Assembly (NCBI GenBank): GCA_051453625.1
Contig: JBOZIK010000001.1
Coordinates: forward strand, 100,679,034 to 100,743,033
DNA length: 64,000 nt
Reading direction: 5' to 3'
Source of the DNA: Welwitschia mirabilis
Taxonomy: Eukaryota; Gnetophyta; Gnetopsida; Welwitschiales
Positions 47,094-58,060 of the stretch are shown here, in pieces. The notes below the pieces were generated by a model. It made no database searches and was not told where the DNA came from. It saw only the letters and a program-made list of their open reading frames with translations. Numbering within the stretch: the first letter of the stretch is position 1; every line of letters starts with the position of its first letter. The position numbers and the translations under genes were made by a program.

Positions 47094-47193
47094 NNNNNNN
47101 NNNNNNNNNNNNNNNNNNNNNNNNNNNNNNNNNNNNNNNNNNNNNNNNNNNNNNNNNNNNNNNNNNNNNNNNNNNNNNNNNNNNNNNNNNNNN
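47094..47193. other. assembly gap (100 N) between two overlapping gag copies
   Basis: Left of the gap the gag text reaches ATTTCCAGTGGGCATAATTA (also at 47934), and right of it gag restarts at the level of 46170. The overlap of about 0.8 kb of gag is present twice. Confidence 0.95.
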
Positions 47194-48015
47194 ACCTCTT
47201 GTCTGTCTTTTGGAGAATTTTGAATCCTTCTTCTTGCGAAGGAACCACTTGAAGTTCCTAGTGAGAAGCGCAAGATCTTCATCAAGGTTATCCTCATCTA
47301 AGTTGCTATCATTTGAGTCCTCATTTGCTTTTAGAGCTATACTTCTTCGTTTTGGAGTTTCTTTTTCTGAAAGAATGGTTGCTTAATATGCCATCAAGGA
47401 TCCTTTGAGCTCTTCTACTTTTATTCTGTCAATATTCTTACTCTCTTCTATTACTGTTACCTTAGGTCTAAACTTCAGAGAAAGGCTCCTTAGGATTTTT
47501 TTTACGACACGGTTCTCAAGAATCCTTTCACCCAAGCCCCACATGTTATTTACAATGTTGCTTATTTTTGTTGTAAACTCAGCCACAAACTCTGTTTCTT
47601 CCATCCTAATATTTTCAAATTTGATAGCTATCAATTGAAGTTTGGAATTTTTCACGATATTCATATCTTCATGTGCTACTTTAAGGGTGTCCCATATATC
47701 TTTGGCACTGGTGCACTAGACAATTCTGTCATATTCCTTAGTTGATAAGGCACATATTATTGCATTCATTACTTTGGCATTGTTCTGAACTATCCGTTTA
47801 TCATCATCATTCCATTCATCTCTGTCTTTTAAAGAGACCACCCCAGCTATTGTCTTTGTAGGAGGTTGGTAATGGTATTCTACCAAGTCCCAAATATCTA
47901 AATGTAGAGATGTCAGGAAGACGCTCATTTTGGATTTCCAGTGGGCATAATTATTGCCATCAAAGAATGGTGGCCTTGAAACTGTGTGATCTTCTAGATG
48001 ACTTGAGGATGCCAT
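47194..48015 (-). pseudogene. gag: gag N-terminal half of the copia element, right copy
   Basis: Starts MASSSHLEDHTVSRPPFFDG at 48015, 51 bases from the PBS, so this is the true gag-pol start. Then NYAHWKSKMSVFLTSLHLDI, WDLVEYHYQPPT, DEWNDDDKRIVQNNAKVMNA, IICALSTKEYDRIV (stop), DIWDTLKVAHEDMNIVKNSK, FVAEFTTKISNIVNNMWGLG and KILRSLSLKFRPKVTVIEES. This is the plant copia gag (DUF4219/UBN2-like) fold region. One in-frame stop at about 47716 between otherwise open frames of 99 and 93 codons makes it the best-preserved coding stretch here. Confidence 0.88.
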
Positions 48016-48065
48016 AAAGTTTTTCTAATGAAGATTAACAAATGATGCTAATCTAGATCAACTAA

Positions 48066-48077
48066 GCTCTGATATAA
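48066..48077 (-). other. primer-binding site of the copia element (initiator tRNA-Met type)
   Basis: The minus strand reads TTATATCAGAGC against canonical TGGTATCAGAGC (ten of twelve). It lies about 11 bases inside the LTR edge and 50 bases before the gag ATG. Confidence 0.75.
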
Positions 48078-48088
48078 ATTATTAGGAT

Positions 48089-49237
48089 TGAAGTAGCACT
48101 CTAGGGAGGGGGAAGGGGGGTAAATAAGATAATTTTAAAAATTATTACAAATGATAAATATAATAGAGACTTCACAACTAAAATGATACACAAAAATAAT
48201 CCAGAAAATAAATAATAAACTATACACCAGATTTATAGTGGTCCAGTAATCCTTGCCTACTCCACTCATAGGGGGCAGCGATGTGCTTTTAGTCTCCTAG
48301 TTCCCTTATCAAAACACCCAATCTATTTGGACAACACCTTTCCTCAAGATTACAATCAATTCCCTTCTCCTGGAAATTACAAGCTTGCTTCAACAACCCT
48401 AAAAAAAATACAAGAATATAAGATTCTGATGATAAGGATGCCTTAAGCATAGTACATCAGCAATTAAGGCATAAAGGGCTTCTTCTTCAATAGATCACAT
48501 AGTGAAGCATAACTAGAAGAATTACAGAGATGATTTTATAATTATGTAGGAGTATTAACCATTCCAAGTATCTTGAATGATTTATATAGACTAGGATAGA
48601 AAAATAGCTATTAGATCCTTGAGATTGGATCCCTAACCATTATAACTACTATCATGGATATTTGAACCACATCCCAAAACATTTGAACTACTGCTCAAGA
48701 TGTTTGTAGTTGAAAACCACATCGTTCTGGTGGTTGTAAAATTCATATTTTCTCTTACATCTTTGGGTTGGACATCCTAACTTTTTGGACCAGATGTCCT
48801 GATTATAGTGCTTGATTTCTGGGTTCAACTGGGCAACATCCGAACATTCCAATTTCAAGATCAGATGTCCCCATATACTTCATCCACGTTCAAACCTGGA
48901 TATTCTAAGTAGCAGGGTCGGACGTCACAGTAAATTTTGTTCATGTTCAAAGTTGGACATCCCAGGTAATAAGTCAGACATCCCTGTACATTGTGACTAT
49001 GTTTAGATTTAGACATCCCAAGTAGTAGGCTGGATGTCCTAATATGTTTCATCTGCATTCAAGATTGGACATCCCGAGTAACAAGGCTAGATGTCCCCAT
49101 ATATCTAGTCATGTACAGGGGCACATGTCCCAGATAAAAACTCGGACATCCCTAGAGATACAACTTCTAATTTGCATGCTCTGTGAAGTATGTTATAACC
49201 TCATTCTTGATCATTATTGAAATATAAAGTCTCTACA
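48089..49237 (-). repeat. 5' LTR of the copia element
   Basis: Pairs with 39325-40466. The minus-strand start TGTAGAGACTTTA is at 49237. The 48770-49155 stretch has more than ten GGACATCC/GGATGTCC-type words, arranged as in the other LTR. The plus frame 48812-49006 is the LTR counterpart of 40041-40235. Confidence 0.9.
48581..48589 (-). promoter_or_regulatory. TATA box in the copia 5' LTR
   Basis: CTATATAAA on the minus strand, identical in the other LTR (39810-39818), a few hundred bases downstream of the palindromic motif array in the direction of transcription. Confidence 0.6.
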
Positions 49238-51364
49238 AGGTCATCTTCATCTATTATTGCATTCTGATAGAACTTCAAAATAACCTTTGGAAAATAGTAA
49301 GTGTTATCTTTCTTTAAAAAATAGCTCCAATTACTTACTTGAATTTTATTAAGGTATTAAAAAAGTAAGAAAATATTTGAAAATACCTTCTTCCAAAAAG
49401 GTTTCTAGTTTTTAGCTCATGACAGCCTAAAATGATAGAATGGAAGAAATAAAAATAAATAATAATGGAAAAAAACAAAGTTAAAATTTAGAAAATGAAA
49501 AAATGGACTGAAGGAAAAATAGAGGAATTTCATATGTAAAAAAGAAACTCACTAATGCACTGAAAACCCAAAAGAAGATGAAACATAGTTGCATGGACAC
49601 ACTAAGAAGAATAAAAATAGTAGAACTAGTGATGGTAGATGGTTGCACTAGTAGAATGCAAAGACACGACTCAAATAAATGCAAAGAAGATTGTAGTAGC
49701 ATGAAGATCACATAAACTATGACTAACCTATGTGGGTAAATAAATAATCATGGGTTTTTTATAAATAGTGGGTAAAATTTGGATCATTAGATGACTAGAC
49801 TTTATGGGTGGTTTAAATCAATTTTTCCTTAGATTTAAACATGAATAGATGGATGAAATCATAGAAAACACGATGTGTTTCTTGATGTACTTTTTCATAG
49901 AAGAAAAAACAAGGGAATATGGCTTGATATAGATGATTAAATTGGATGAAATAAGATTAAATGGATGAATAAAATAACAAATATATTATACATCTTATAA
50001 ATAAATGAAACATGATGAATGTAAGCTAATTGTATTATTTATTTACATAATTTTTGGTGGATCTTTTACTTGATAATGAAAAGTAGTAATCAATAAGTTC
50101 TTGAAAATCCATAAGTAGCCAAAGAATCTGAAGTTTGATTTATTAAAACAATTAAACAAAAGATTTATCTAATTTCACTTTAATTTCATTCTTTTTCCTT
50201 CTTCTTCCATGGGTAATCAAGTTTTAATCATTTGATTTTATTAAGGATTTAGTATTGTGACACTTCTTTCTAATATATTTAACATGTTGTACTAGGAGGA
50301 GTTAGTGCTAAATTATCAGTGAGTATCTATAGCCCTAATATAAATAAATTTATTACAAATGAATTGTTAGAGATGCATTGCTAGTAGGCATCCATAGCCC
50401 CGATGCAATTAACTAAGCCTAATAGAAATGATTATAAAAATATGCTAATAGAGATTTAATATTTTTCTTCATTTTCTTTTCTTTTTATTATTATTTTATT
50501 TTTTTTAAATACTTATAGTACATGAAATGGATTACTATCTCATTAGCCTAATAGATAATTTAACTTATCTCCATGGATTCTTTGAAACAAAGAAACACAA
50601 TGAAAGAAGAAAATCTATTTTTTCCTTGATTTCAAATTGAAGATCCTTAAATATATGTAAATCTTAATAAATAACTTAAAAATTCAAAGGACTAGATAAT
50701 GAAAAAGCAAGAACTTACAAAATCTCAACAAAGCTTTAAAAAGGTAAAAGATATGTTTATTCAAGGATTAAAAGAAAAATACTATTAACTAGGATCATTG
50801 AGTCTTATAAACTTATAATATAATCAAAGAGGTGAAATAAATGTAGGTGATAAAAGATTATATAGAGGTGATTTGAATGAGTTAAAAAGATAAAGTGTGG
50901 ATGAGGTGAATTAGTATGGTTAGTATTTTCTACGAAAAGATCATCCTTGAATATATTTTAGTTTTCCATATCTTGATTCAAACATTCTAAGGTTAGAGTA
51001 GATAAATCCACTCTAAACCCATTTGATAAAACAAAGTTAGAATCTCAAGAAGGGTGTGCACTAATGGATAAGGAGAAAAACTATAAAGGAATAGGATTTT
51101 TACAAATGAAATAATAAAATGATTGATTAAGTAACAAATTAGGCCTAGAACGGTTTTCATAAGAAGACTTCATACATGAGTTGAAAAACTCAAAAAGTAT
51201 ATAAGAAAAATACTCATTAAGATTCAAACATTCTAGGTCTTAAGAGGAACATCATATTATTTTTATTTTATTAATTAATAACTCTTGGAAAACATTTTTC
51301 TTAAATAAAGATGTAGATGAGTCAGAACTCAAAGAATGAGAAGGGTTATCATTAAAGATATATC
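49238..51364. other. unassigned sequence right of the copia element
   Basis: No recognised domain. A TATA-like TTATAAATAG at 49759-49768. An imperfect local duplication around 50318-50410 (GAGTATCTATAGCCCTAAT and GGCATCCATAGCCCCGATG). A 76-codon minus frame at 49481-49711 has no resemblance. By position this could be pol of element D, but nothing readable supports that. Confidence 0.4.
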
Positions 51365-52150
51365 TTAAATCCTCAAAAGGTAGGTCCATATTAAAAGAAG
51401 AAAACTTTTAGGATTAAGATGTAAATCATAATTAAATGAAGGTACATAAACAATGAAAACATTTTTCTCATAAGAGGAAGGATCAAGATCATTAAGACTT
51501 TTAATAAACTCTGCTCCTTCTAATTCATTAGGTTTCTTTATGGTATTAAAGATATTTAACTTAATATTCATGTTTTTAAATTAAATATTCATAATACCAT
51601 TTATAAAATTAATAAAAGCATTATAAGTAGCAAGAAAAGGTCTTTCTAAGATGATAAGACTAGTCTGACTTCTAGTTTTTTACATCTCCAAAACTACAAA
51701 GTCAATAGGAAAGTGATAAATTTCTACTTAAATAATCACATCTTCACAAGTGCTTTCAAAGAGTTATCTACTAATTAAAATTTAACTTTGGTATTCTTAA
51801 GATTATTTAGACCATATTCCTTATAAAAAACATAAGTAAAAGATTAATGATAGGTCCAAGATCTAATAAGACTTATTAAAAGTTTGTGTTTCCATACTAA
51901 TGGCAATCGTATGGCATCCTAGATCTTTGTATTTTTTAGGAATTTGATTTTGAGTGGTATCATTAGTTTATTAATCAAGGAAGACTCTACTTTTTATATT
52001 CCTCCTTCTTTTGATAGTGCATAGATATTTCAAGAATTTAGCATAGGAATGTATTTGTTTAATGAATTCTAAAAGAGGGATATTGATCTTTACTTCCTTT
52101 ATATTTTATAGTGCTTCTTATTTCTTCTTATCTAATTGATTTTTTTTAAG
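51365..52150 (-). pseudogene. element D: gypsy gag C-terminus, protease and linker fragment
   Basis: The minus strand reads VKINIPLLEFIKQIHSYAKF (near 52050), a gag C-terminal motif common in plant non-chromovirus gypsy elements; then YKDLGCHTIAISMETQTFNK, a protease start with DLGP at 51852-51863 in place of D-L-G-A, YHFPIDFVVLEM, LIILERPFLATYNAF (LGRPFLAT-type motif, about 51.64 kb), and the linker NMNIKLNIFNTIKKPNELEG (51571-51365). The wording differs from A, B and E, so it is another subfamily. RT and integrase are not found to its left. Confidence 0.72.
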
Positions 52151-52855
52151 TATTTTAGGAATGTGTAGAGGTTATTTATAAGTTATAATGACTTCTTTAA
52201 CTTCATATTTCTTATCTACCTCTTTTTCACTTCTAGACTTACTTTGTTATACTTCTTTATCTTGGGGTTGTTTATCTTATATTTCTTTGTTGATTTATTT
52301 GATACTTCTTAAGTGTATGACTTTGGTTTCATAAATTTATGCATATTTCATTAATTTATAACTATCATAATTATGCTCATGTATAGCAAGAAAATTTTCT
52401 TTCTCATGTTAATTAAGCAATATAAGGATATGTACGATGGTTTAACTTAGTTATTGCATTCCTTATTCTAATTTTTGCAATGTGGTAGAGGTTATTGATT
52501 GAAGTATTGTTGTGAGTTATTAATGTGATGTTAAGCTTCCATAAACATATGAAGTATAGCTTTTAAAGAATTAGAAGTTGAGGGAGAACTTCAACTCTTA
52601 TGTTGGCTAGTTGAAGGTTAGCCAAGGATATTTTATTTTCATAAGATGTTTGGATGATTTCTTTATCTAATTCTATAGATGTTGGAGTAGGGATTATTTT
52701 ATCTTTTATTTTACCATTTTTATCTTATAGCATTAACTTATTATTTTAGTACTTCTTCAAACATGAGAATGAATGGGAAATTTAGGTTTCATAAGTATCT
52801 ACAAGACAAATTTTGCAACGAAGAGGTGAAGTAATGGATTTAGGATTGGTATTAT
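52151..52855 (-). other. probable gag remainder of element D, not readable
   Basis: By order the rest of gag should lie here on the minus strand. I see only short frames without recognisable motifs. Confidence 0.3.
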
Positions 52856-53060
52856 TGTGATGCCAAATTAACCTATTTAATACAGTTATGAAGTATATTT
52901 TCAGGTCCTATTGATAGATTTTTCTAGGGATTTTTGAAAATTATATAAAGCCTTCATACAAGTTAAAATATGCAATAATTTCAAACACAAAAAGATGTTC
53001 TTCCATGAGATGGACAAAGTACAATAACCAACATAGTATGGTCGTCCTCTATATCATGGC
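52856..53060 (+). repeat. LTR fragment of the element E family
   Basis: Starts TGTGATGCCAAATTAACC like an LTR and matches 54190-54330 (GTCCTATTGATAG-TTTTTC, GATGCAATAATTTC, TGGTCGTCCTCTATATCATGG). It ends within the palindrome-like motif at about 53060. The corresponding LTR start of element E is hidden in the gap at 54081-54180. Confidence 0.65.
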
Positions 53061-53274
53061 CAATTAATCTTACTTATTTATTTCATTAAATAAATCCTTA
53101 TTTTATTAACTTTTATGAGCTTGGATTTCAATTATGAAATTTGAAACTTGTAATATTTTATTTAAGGCTATAAGAAAATGAAAAGAAATCCTCATTGTTG
53201 GTATGAGACATTATATCACGGATTTAGTAGCACCAGCTGCTAAAAAAGCACAGTGTCATTATGTAAATTACAAA

Positions 53275-53425
53275 TGGATGGACAATAGGTTAATATTTCT
53301 GTACTATCTTTTATTGGTCCTACGGGACAGAGGAGGCTAAGTTAACCAAAAGATGGTTATTGGTTCATGCTCTTTTACTAGAATAGATAAAATGCAAGTA
53401 TTCCAAATTTGTATAAGGTAGGTAT
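53275..53425 (+). pseudogene. plastid-type 23S rRNA fragment in nuclear DNA
   Basis: Reads GGATGGACAATAGGTTAATA, TTTCTGTACTA, ATTGGTCCTACGGGACAGAG, GAGGCTAAGTTAACCAAAAG and ATGGTTATTGGTTCA. Chloroplast 23S rRNA has GATGGACAACAGGTGAATAT, TCCTGTACTA, TTGGTCCCGAGGGACGGAGG, AGGCTAGGTTAGCC and AAGATGGTTAT in the same order. Differences are mostly C-to-T and G-to-A, as in an old nuclear plastid insertion. The part after 53360 (AGATAAAATGCAAG) fits more weakly. Judged from memory of the rRNA, not from an alignment. Confidence 0.7.
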
Positions 53426-54080
53426 TTGGTTTAACAATACAAGATGTCCTATAGTTTAGTAGCTCTTTCTGTCTTTGGTTGTATTGCTTGTTGTTTTGTT
53501 TGGTTTAATAATATAGCATATCCTAATGAATTCTATGGGTCAACCAGGCTTGAGGCTTCTTAGGCTCAATCTTTTACTTTTCTAAAATTTTATTATTTAT
53601 CTAAATATTATTTAGAACCTTCATTGCTAAAACAACTATAAAGGAATTCACAATACTCCCCCATATTTTGGGTTATTTGGCTGGATTAGTAGCTTGGGAT
53701 TTTTGATTTATGATATCAGGACCAAATTAAGAGAATTAGCTATTGAAGATCAACTTAGCTACAAAACATTTTTGGCTTTTAAATATTTTAAAAGTTCATT
53801 TTCTCATGAAGTCTTGGCATAAAGACCAAGATGCTTTAGATTTTTACATTATTATAGAGAAAAACAATATTTTGCCTGTGTTAAATAATTTTTTTGTAAT
53901 TTTTTTAATTTAAAATTAAGGGAAGGGAGAAAACCCATGATTATCATTAAAAATCTAATTCCAAGCTTATTAATCAAATTATTTAAAAAATTAAGGAGAA
54001 AAAACTTCTAAACTTATTGTCCATTGATACCGCCTTTTGACTTGAGCTTAGGCCTTGACTCATCCCTCATGGATGAACCT
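53426..54080. other. unassigned, AT-rich
   Basis: No feature recognised. It may contain more of the plastid-derived insert, but I could not match it. Confidence 0.4.
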
Positions 54081-54180
54081 NNNNNNNNNNNNNNNNNNNN
54101 NNNNNNNNNNNNNNNNNNNNNNNNNNNNNNNNNNNNNNNNNNNNNNNNNNNNNNNNNNNNNNNNNNNNNNNNNNNNNNNN
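54081..54180. other. assembly gap (100 N) at the start of element E
   Basis: Hides the LTR start of element E1. Confidence 0.95.
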
Positions 54181-55216
54181 GGAGTACATTTTTATGTCCT
54201 ATTGATAGGTTTTTCCAATGATTTATGCAAATTATACAAAGCTTTTATACAATCCAAAAGATGCAATAATTTCCAATATAAGAAGCTATTTTAAAATAAT
54301 GATGAACCAAATGTGATGAAGATATTATGGTCATCCTCCATGTTGTGGGGATGATAGAGAGGATGATAGTAAGAAAAGTATGATCATCCTATGTATCATG
54401 GAGGACGATCGGAACCACAGTCAGCATATTTGACACATGCTAAGCATTAGTTAGTATATGAAGTATTATCCTCTATATCGTGGGGATGACACAACAGACA
54501 ACAGTCAAAATAATTTGTAAACTTAATTAAATTATTATGAAAGAATGGATCTAACTCATACCTCTTTGTTTCACACCTCTTAACGACCTATCCCACCCCA
54601 TAAATAAACCCTTTTAGACCCTATTTCAAATCATCTTTTATCATCTACATTCTTATGATGATTATTGAAGGTAAGGAATCCTACATGTGAGAAGGATCAT
54701 CTTGGTGTGAGGCAGTGAATCTTCCATTGATGAGTTGTTTTATAAGTGGATGTACTTCAATTTTATTAATAAAACGTTAATTGAATTGAAACTCTTTTCA
54801 AATGCTTTAGTATGCTACCTTATAGCTTATCTCAATTGCAATGTAAGTGATATGAATTCATAATTGTATAGGTTATAAGGAATAATCTAGTAATAGTAGA
54901 TTGGAAATTTAGTTAATTCATTGCATTCATTACATTGCATTTCATTTCATTCCATTGCATTATATTCCATCTTCATATTTGCATTATTTAATTTTATTTC
55001 CTATAAATAAAAATTTTAAAATATGTTATTTTTCTCTTTATGAAAGCAATTTTTCATATTCTCTTTTAGAAGTATTATTTAAGTGTATGACATTTGGTTT
55101 GATCACACTATACAAATGTATATTATGTGCAAGTAGATGATTATATTTTTAGATGTTGCAAGTTAAATTCGATCTTTAGAATATTGAAAGTAGAAGTACA
55201 AATATGGATCAAAACA
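54181..55216 (+). repeat. 5' LTR of element E (start in gap)
   Basis: Ends AAAACA at 55216, followed by the PBS. Carries three motif copies: TCATCCTCCATGTTGTGGGG...GATGATAG (54333-54370), TCATCCTATGTATCATGGAGGACGAT (54385-54410) and TATCCTCTATATCGTGGGGATGAC (54469-54492). TATA-like CATAAATAAA at 54599-54608. T-rich ATTGCATTTCATTTCATT stretch at about 54930-54960, shared with the lone LTR at 2.2 kb. Confidence 0.75.
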
Positions 55217-55219
55217 TCT

Positions 55220-55237
55220 TGGCACTATGGCTGGGAA
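55220..55237 (+). other. primer-binding site of element E (tRNA-Asp type)
   Basis: TGGCACTATGGCTGGGAA against TGGCGCCGTTGCCGGGGA: 12 of 18, five of the six differences C-to-T or G-to-A. Three bases after the LTR end. Confidence 0.7.
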
Positions 55238-55734
55238 AGACATAAAGAGAAAAGAAAGATTTCATTACTCAAGTAAGTATTTTAAATTCATTTAAAATTA
55301 TTTATTTGAGTAGTATTGTATTTTATTCTTTTGGATCTACTTGCAATTGCTTAATTACCTTGTGATCTACAAGAAATTGTTTGATTATCCATTTGAAGTG
55401 TACTTTAATTTCCTTTTCTTGTAAATTATAGCTTTAATTTTTATTTCTTATAATTTTTCTTTATTTAATTTCAAGCGTAATTTTAATTTAAAGGACTTAT
55501 ATTTTAATTCAACAATTTATTAGGTCCACCCCTTGCACTTCATGTGATCTTGGCAATTACCACATTGATTATTATTTGAAAAAAACCTTGGCCTACACTT
55601 TGTACTTTATGTGATCAAAGTTATTATCACATTTATTTAGTATATCCTACTCCTTGCACCTTTGAGTAATCCTAGAGATTTATGCCACTTGAATGTGAAG
55701 AAGTTTGTTTAACATAATTTGATCTTATAGGGTA
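55238..55734 (+). other. 5' leader of element E
   Basis: Contains a doubled segment CTTGCACTTCATGTGATC/TTTGTACTTTATGTGATC at 55534-55614. AT-rich and without a frame. Confidence 0.5.
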
Positions 55735-57600
55735 ATGATAAGTAGTAGTAAAGGCAAATACACTTATGAAAAATGTTTCTTTGACAAAAAAATCAAAGAA
55801 GGTTTGATGGATTTTACTCTAAGAACTCAAGGTAATAAAGAAAAATTTATTTCTTTAATTGAGTAAAATGATTACTCTACATTTACTATTTTTTATTTGC
55901 ATACTCCAAAATCTTTGAAAATTTTTAAAAATTAACCAAATTCTACTAAAGATCCTACCTTTACTCGTTTGCCTAATCATCCTAATTTTCTCTTACCTCT
56001 ATGGCATCCAAAAAATCTTTATGCAAAATATTAAGATCCTCTAATTTAAATGTCACTCTAAAGGATATGTTAGCTAATAAAAAGAGGGAACTTTAAAATC
56101 CATTTGACCTACCCCTTGGAAATGTCATATAGTTAAAAAACTTGAATGCCTATCCTACCTTTTCTGAAGAACCTAATAAGGACTCATTCCAACATATAGC
56201 CAAGATTTAACAACTCATTCTCACTTTAGGAAATTAAAAAAATAAAATTTTAGATAGAACCTACATGATAATCTTTCCATTTAGCTTAAAAGAAAAAGAG
56301 AAAAATTAGCTTAAAACCATTCCACATAGAATTATTAAGTCATGGAATCATGTACAAGAAGTCTTTATCAAATGATTCATGAATGAAATAGTTATGAGAA
56401 CAAGAAAAAAAGAAGTAAGAAATTTCCTACAATTCCCTCATTAAGACTATTCCTCAACATATGAAATAATTTTAATAGCCATGTCATTTAACCTAGTAAA
56501 TGAGTTTTAAAAATAAGAACTCATTGATCAATTCTATAGTGGATTGAATAGTCAAACTAGAAAAATGATAGATTTTTAATGTGGTAAAGATTTACTTAAT
56601 TTAACCTTAGATGATGCTTGGAAGTTATTATAAAACCTTGTAGAAAGAAGTCAAAATTGACCAAAAACTACATGTAAAAACACTAAAACTATAAGCAAAA
56701 TGCTTAGAGATTTAAAAAAGTACAATATAAGGAAGAACAATCAAAGGTTAATACCCTACTTAGTGGTCTCACTAGTACATTGGAGAGTTATACAAAATAT
56801 TTAACTAATCCAAAATTGTTAAATCATCTCAACCATTGTAAAATACATAATGAAAAGTCTCACTCCATCAAGAAAATCCTAGCTTTACCCACTTATAGAA
56901 AGGCCATATTCAATGAAGTTTATGCATCTAATTAAAGGCCAAATAACTTTGAAGGCAACCAACAATATCACTAAGAAACAATGGACCTTTAACATCTTTC
57001 CAACCTTCATTTCACAAAAACTATAGAAGTCATAACTCTTAGCCCAATTTTTTCAACTATAATAGAAATAACCCTTGTAGAGAAATGATGGAAGAACTTA
57101 AAAAGATGTAGAATACCACTAATGAAATTCTAGAAAACCAAAATAAGAACTTAAAAAAATTAATTAGCATCCTTTGACAAAACATGCTAGGGAATTAAAG
57201 GCCTCAAGGATTACTTTCCACATAAACTATTCCAAATCCAAATGATATGAAAAAAGATTGGAAAGTAGTTACCAGAGGTGGACATGATACTACTCCTTAT
57301 GAAAAAACCTTAACTTCACTTCACAAAGACAAGGAAGTACCTTAAGAAGATGATGTTGAAATACTTAATCAATCAAACCTTTCTCCTACTCTCAACTCTA
57401 AATCCAATAACAACAACCCACATTCAAAAAAGTAGACTACTCCATGGATGGATAGGTTGAGCATCAATCCAACTTATGATGAGTATTTAAAGGTAATTAA
57501 GAATAATGTCACTATTAAATTACCCTTTTAGGAGATCCTTTAAGAAAACCCCAAGTACAATAAAATTTGGAAGGACCTAGTGAGAAGAAAATAAAAGAGA
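55735..57600 (+). pseudogene. gag: gag of element E1 (broken)
   Basis: Starts MISSSKGKYTYEKCFFDKKI at 55735. Then LRTQGNKEKFISLIE, FTRLPNHPNFLLPLWHPKNL, VTLKDMLANKKREL, NPFDLPLGNV, NAYPTFSEEPNKDSFQHIAK, IIFPFSLKEKEKN, LKTIPHRIIKSWNHVQEVFI (about 56310-56370), the knuckle remnant CKIHNEKSHSIKKI (56.84 kb, two Cys lost) and KAIFNEVYASN. Toward the end TPWMDRLSINPTYDEYLKVI and KYNKIWKDLVRRK. About ten stops or frameshifts. The gag order is the same as in elements A and B. Confidence 0.8.
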
Positions 57601-58060
57601 ACAATTCCAAGTAAAGTGTTGATTGTGCAATCCCTTTCTAACTTGATTTCTCAAAAATGTCCTCAGTTTAAAAATTTAGGGATAACCACTATTTGTATTA
57701 TTTTGAATGGAAATAAGAAAATCAAGAAAGCCTTAATAGACATAAAGGTAAGTGTAAATATTATGCCTTTACACATTTGTAGAAAGTTTGGATTAGAAGA
57801 AAGGATTAAACCTACATCAATAGTATTGGAATTAGCTGATGCAATAATAATAGACCTATAGGAATAATCAAAGACTTAGTAATTAAAATTGAGAAAGCTT
57901 TCTACCTATATACATAGTCATAATTAAGGCTAAAGATAATTGAGGTTGCCCTTTACTTTTAGGAAGAGCCTTTTATGCAATAGCCCATTGTGTCATTGAT
58001 ACTTATACACAGATGATGGAATGTCATATAGGCAATAAAAAGTTTACTATTATAATATTC
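57601..58060 (+). pseudogene. pol: aspartic protease of element E1 (broken)
   Basis: The frame from 57616 (81 codons) reads SNLISQKCPQFKNLGITTIC, IILNGNKKIKKALIDIKVSV, NIMPLHICRKFGLEERIKPT and SIVLELADA. The catalytic D-I-G is D-I-K. It continues GIIKDLVIKIEKAFY and LLLGRAFYAIAHCVI after a frameshift. Confidence 0.82.

Larger units (their letters stand above)
39325..49237 (-). mobile_element. Sirevirus-like Ty1/copia retrotransposon, degenerate
   Basis: Minus strand, about 9.9 kb with gaps. LTRs 39325-40466 and 48089-49237 (both about 1.15 kb). The PBS next to the right LTR is initiator tRNA-Met type. Order: gag, protease (DSG), integrase, RT, RNase H, which is the copia order, then an extra ORF before the 3' LTR. 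The extra ORF, long LTRs, gag zinc knuckle and repeated palindromic motifs point to the Sirevirus (SIRE/Maximus) lineage. No target-site duplication seen (TATCC left, AGGTC right). Part of gag is present twice across N gaps. Confidence 0.82.

Noticed and set aside
39325-49237. Target-site duplications around the copia element and elements A and B
   Set aside because: The five bases outside each inferred LTR edge do not match (TATCC/AGGTC, TATTA/GGCTT, ATAGG/AAAAG); edges may be off by a few bases or the sites have decayed.
51365-51571. 68-codon minus frame as an independent small gene
   Set aside because: Its first residues (NIKLNIFNTIKKPNEL) are the linker following a retroelement protease on the same strand.
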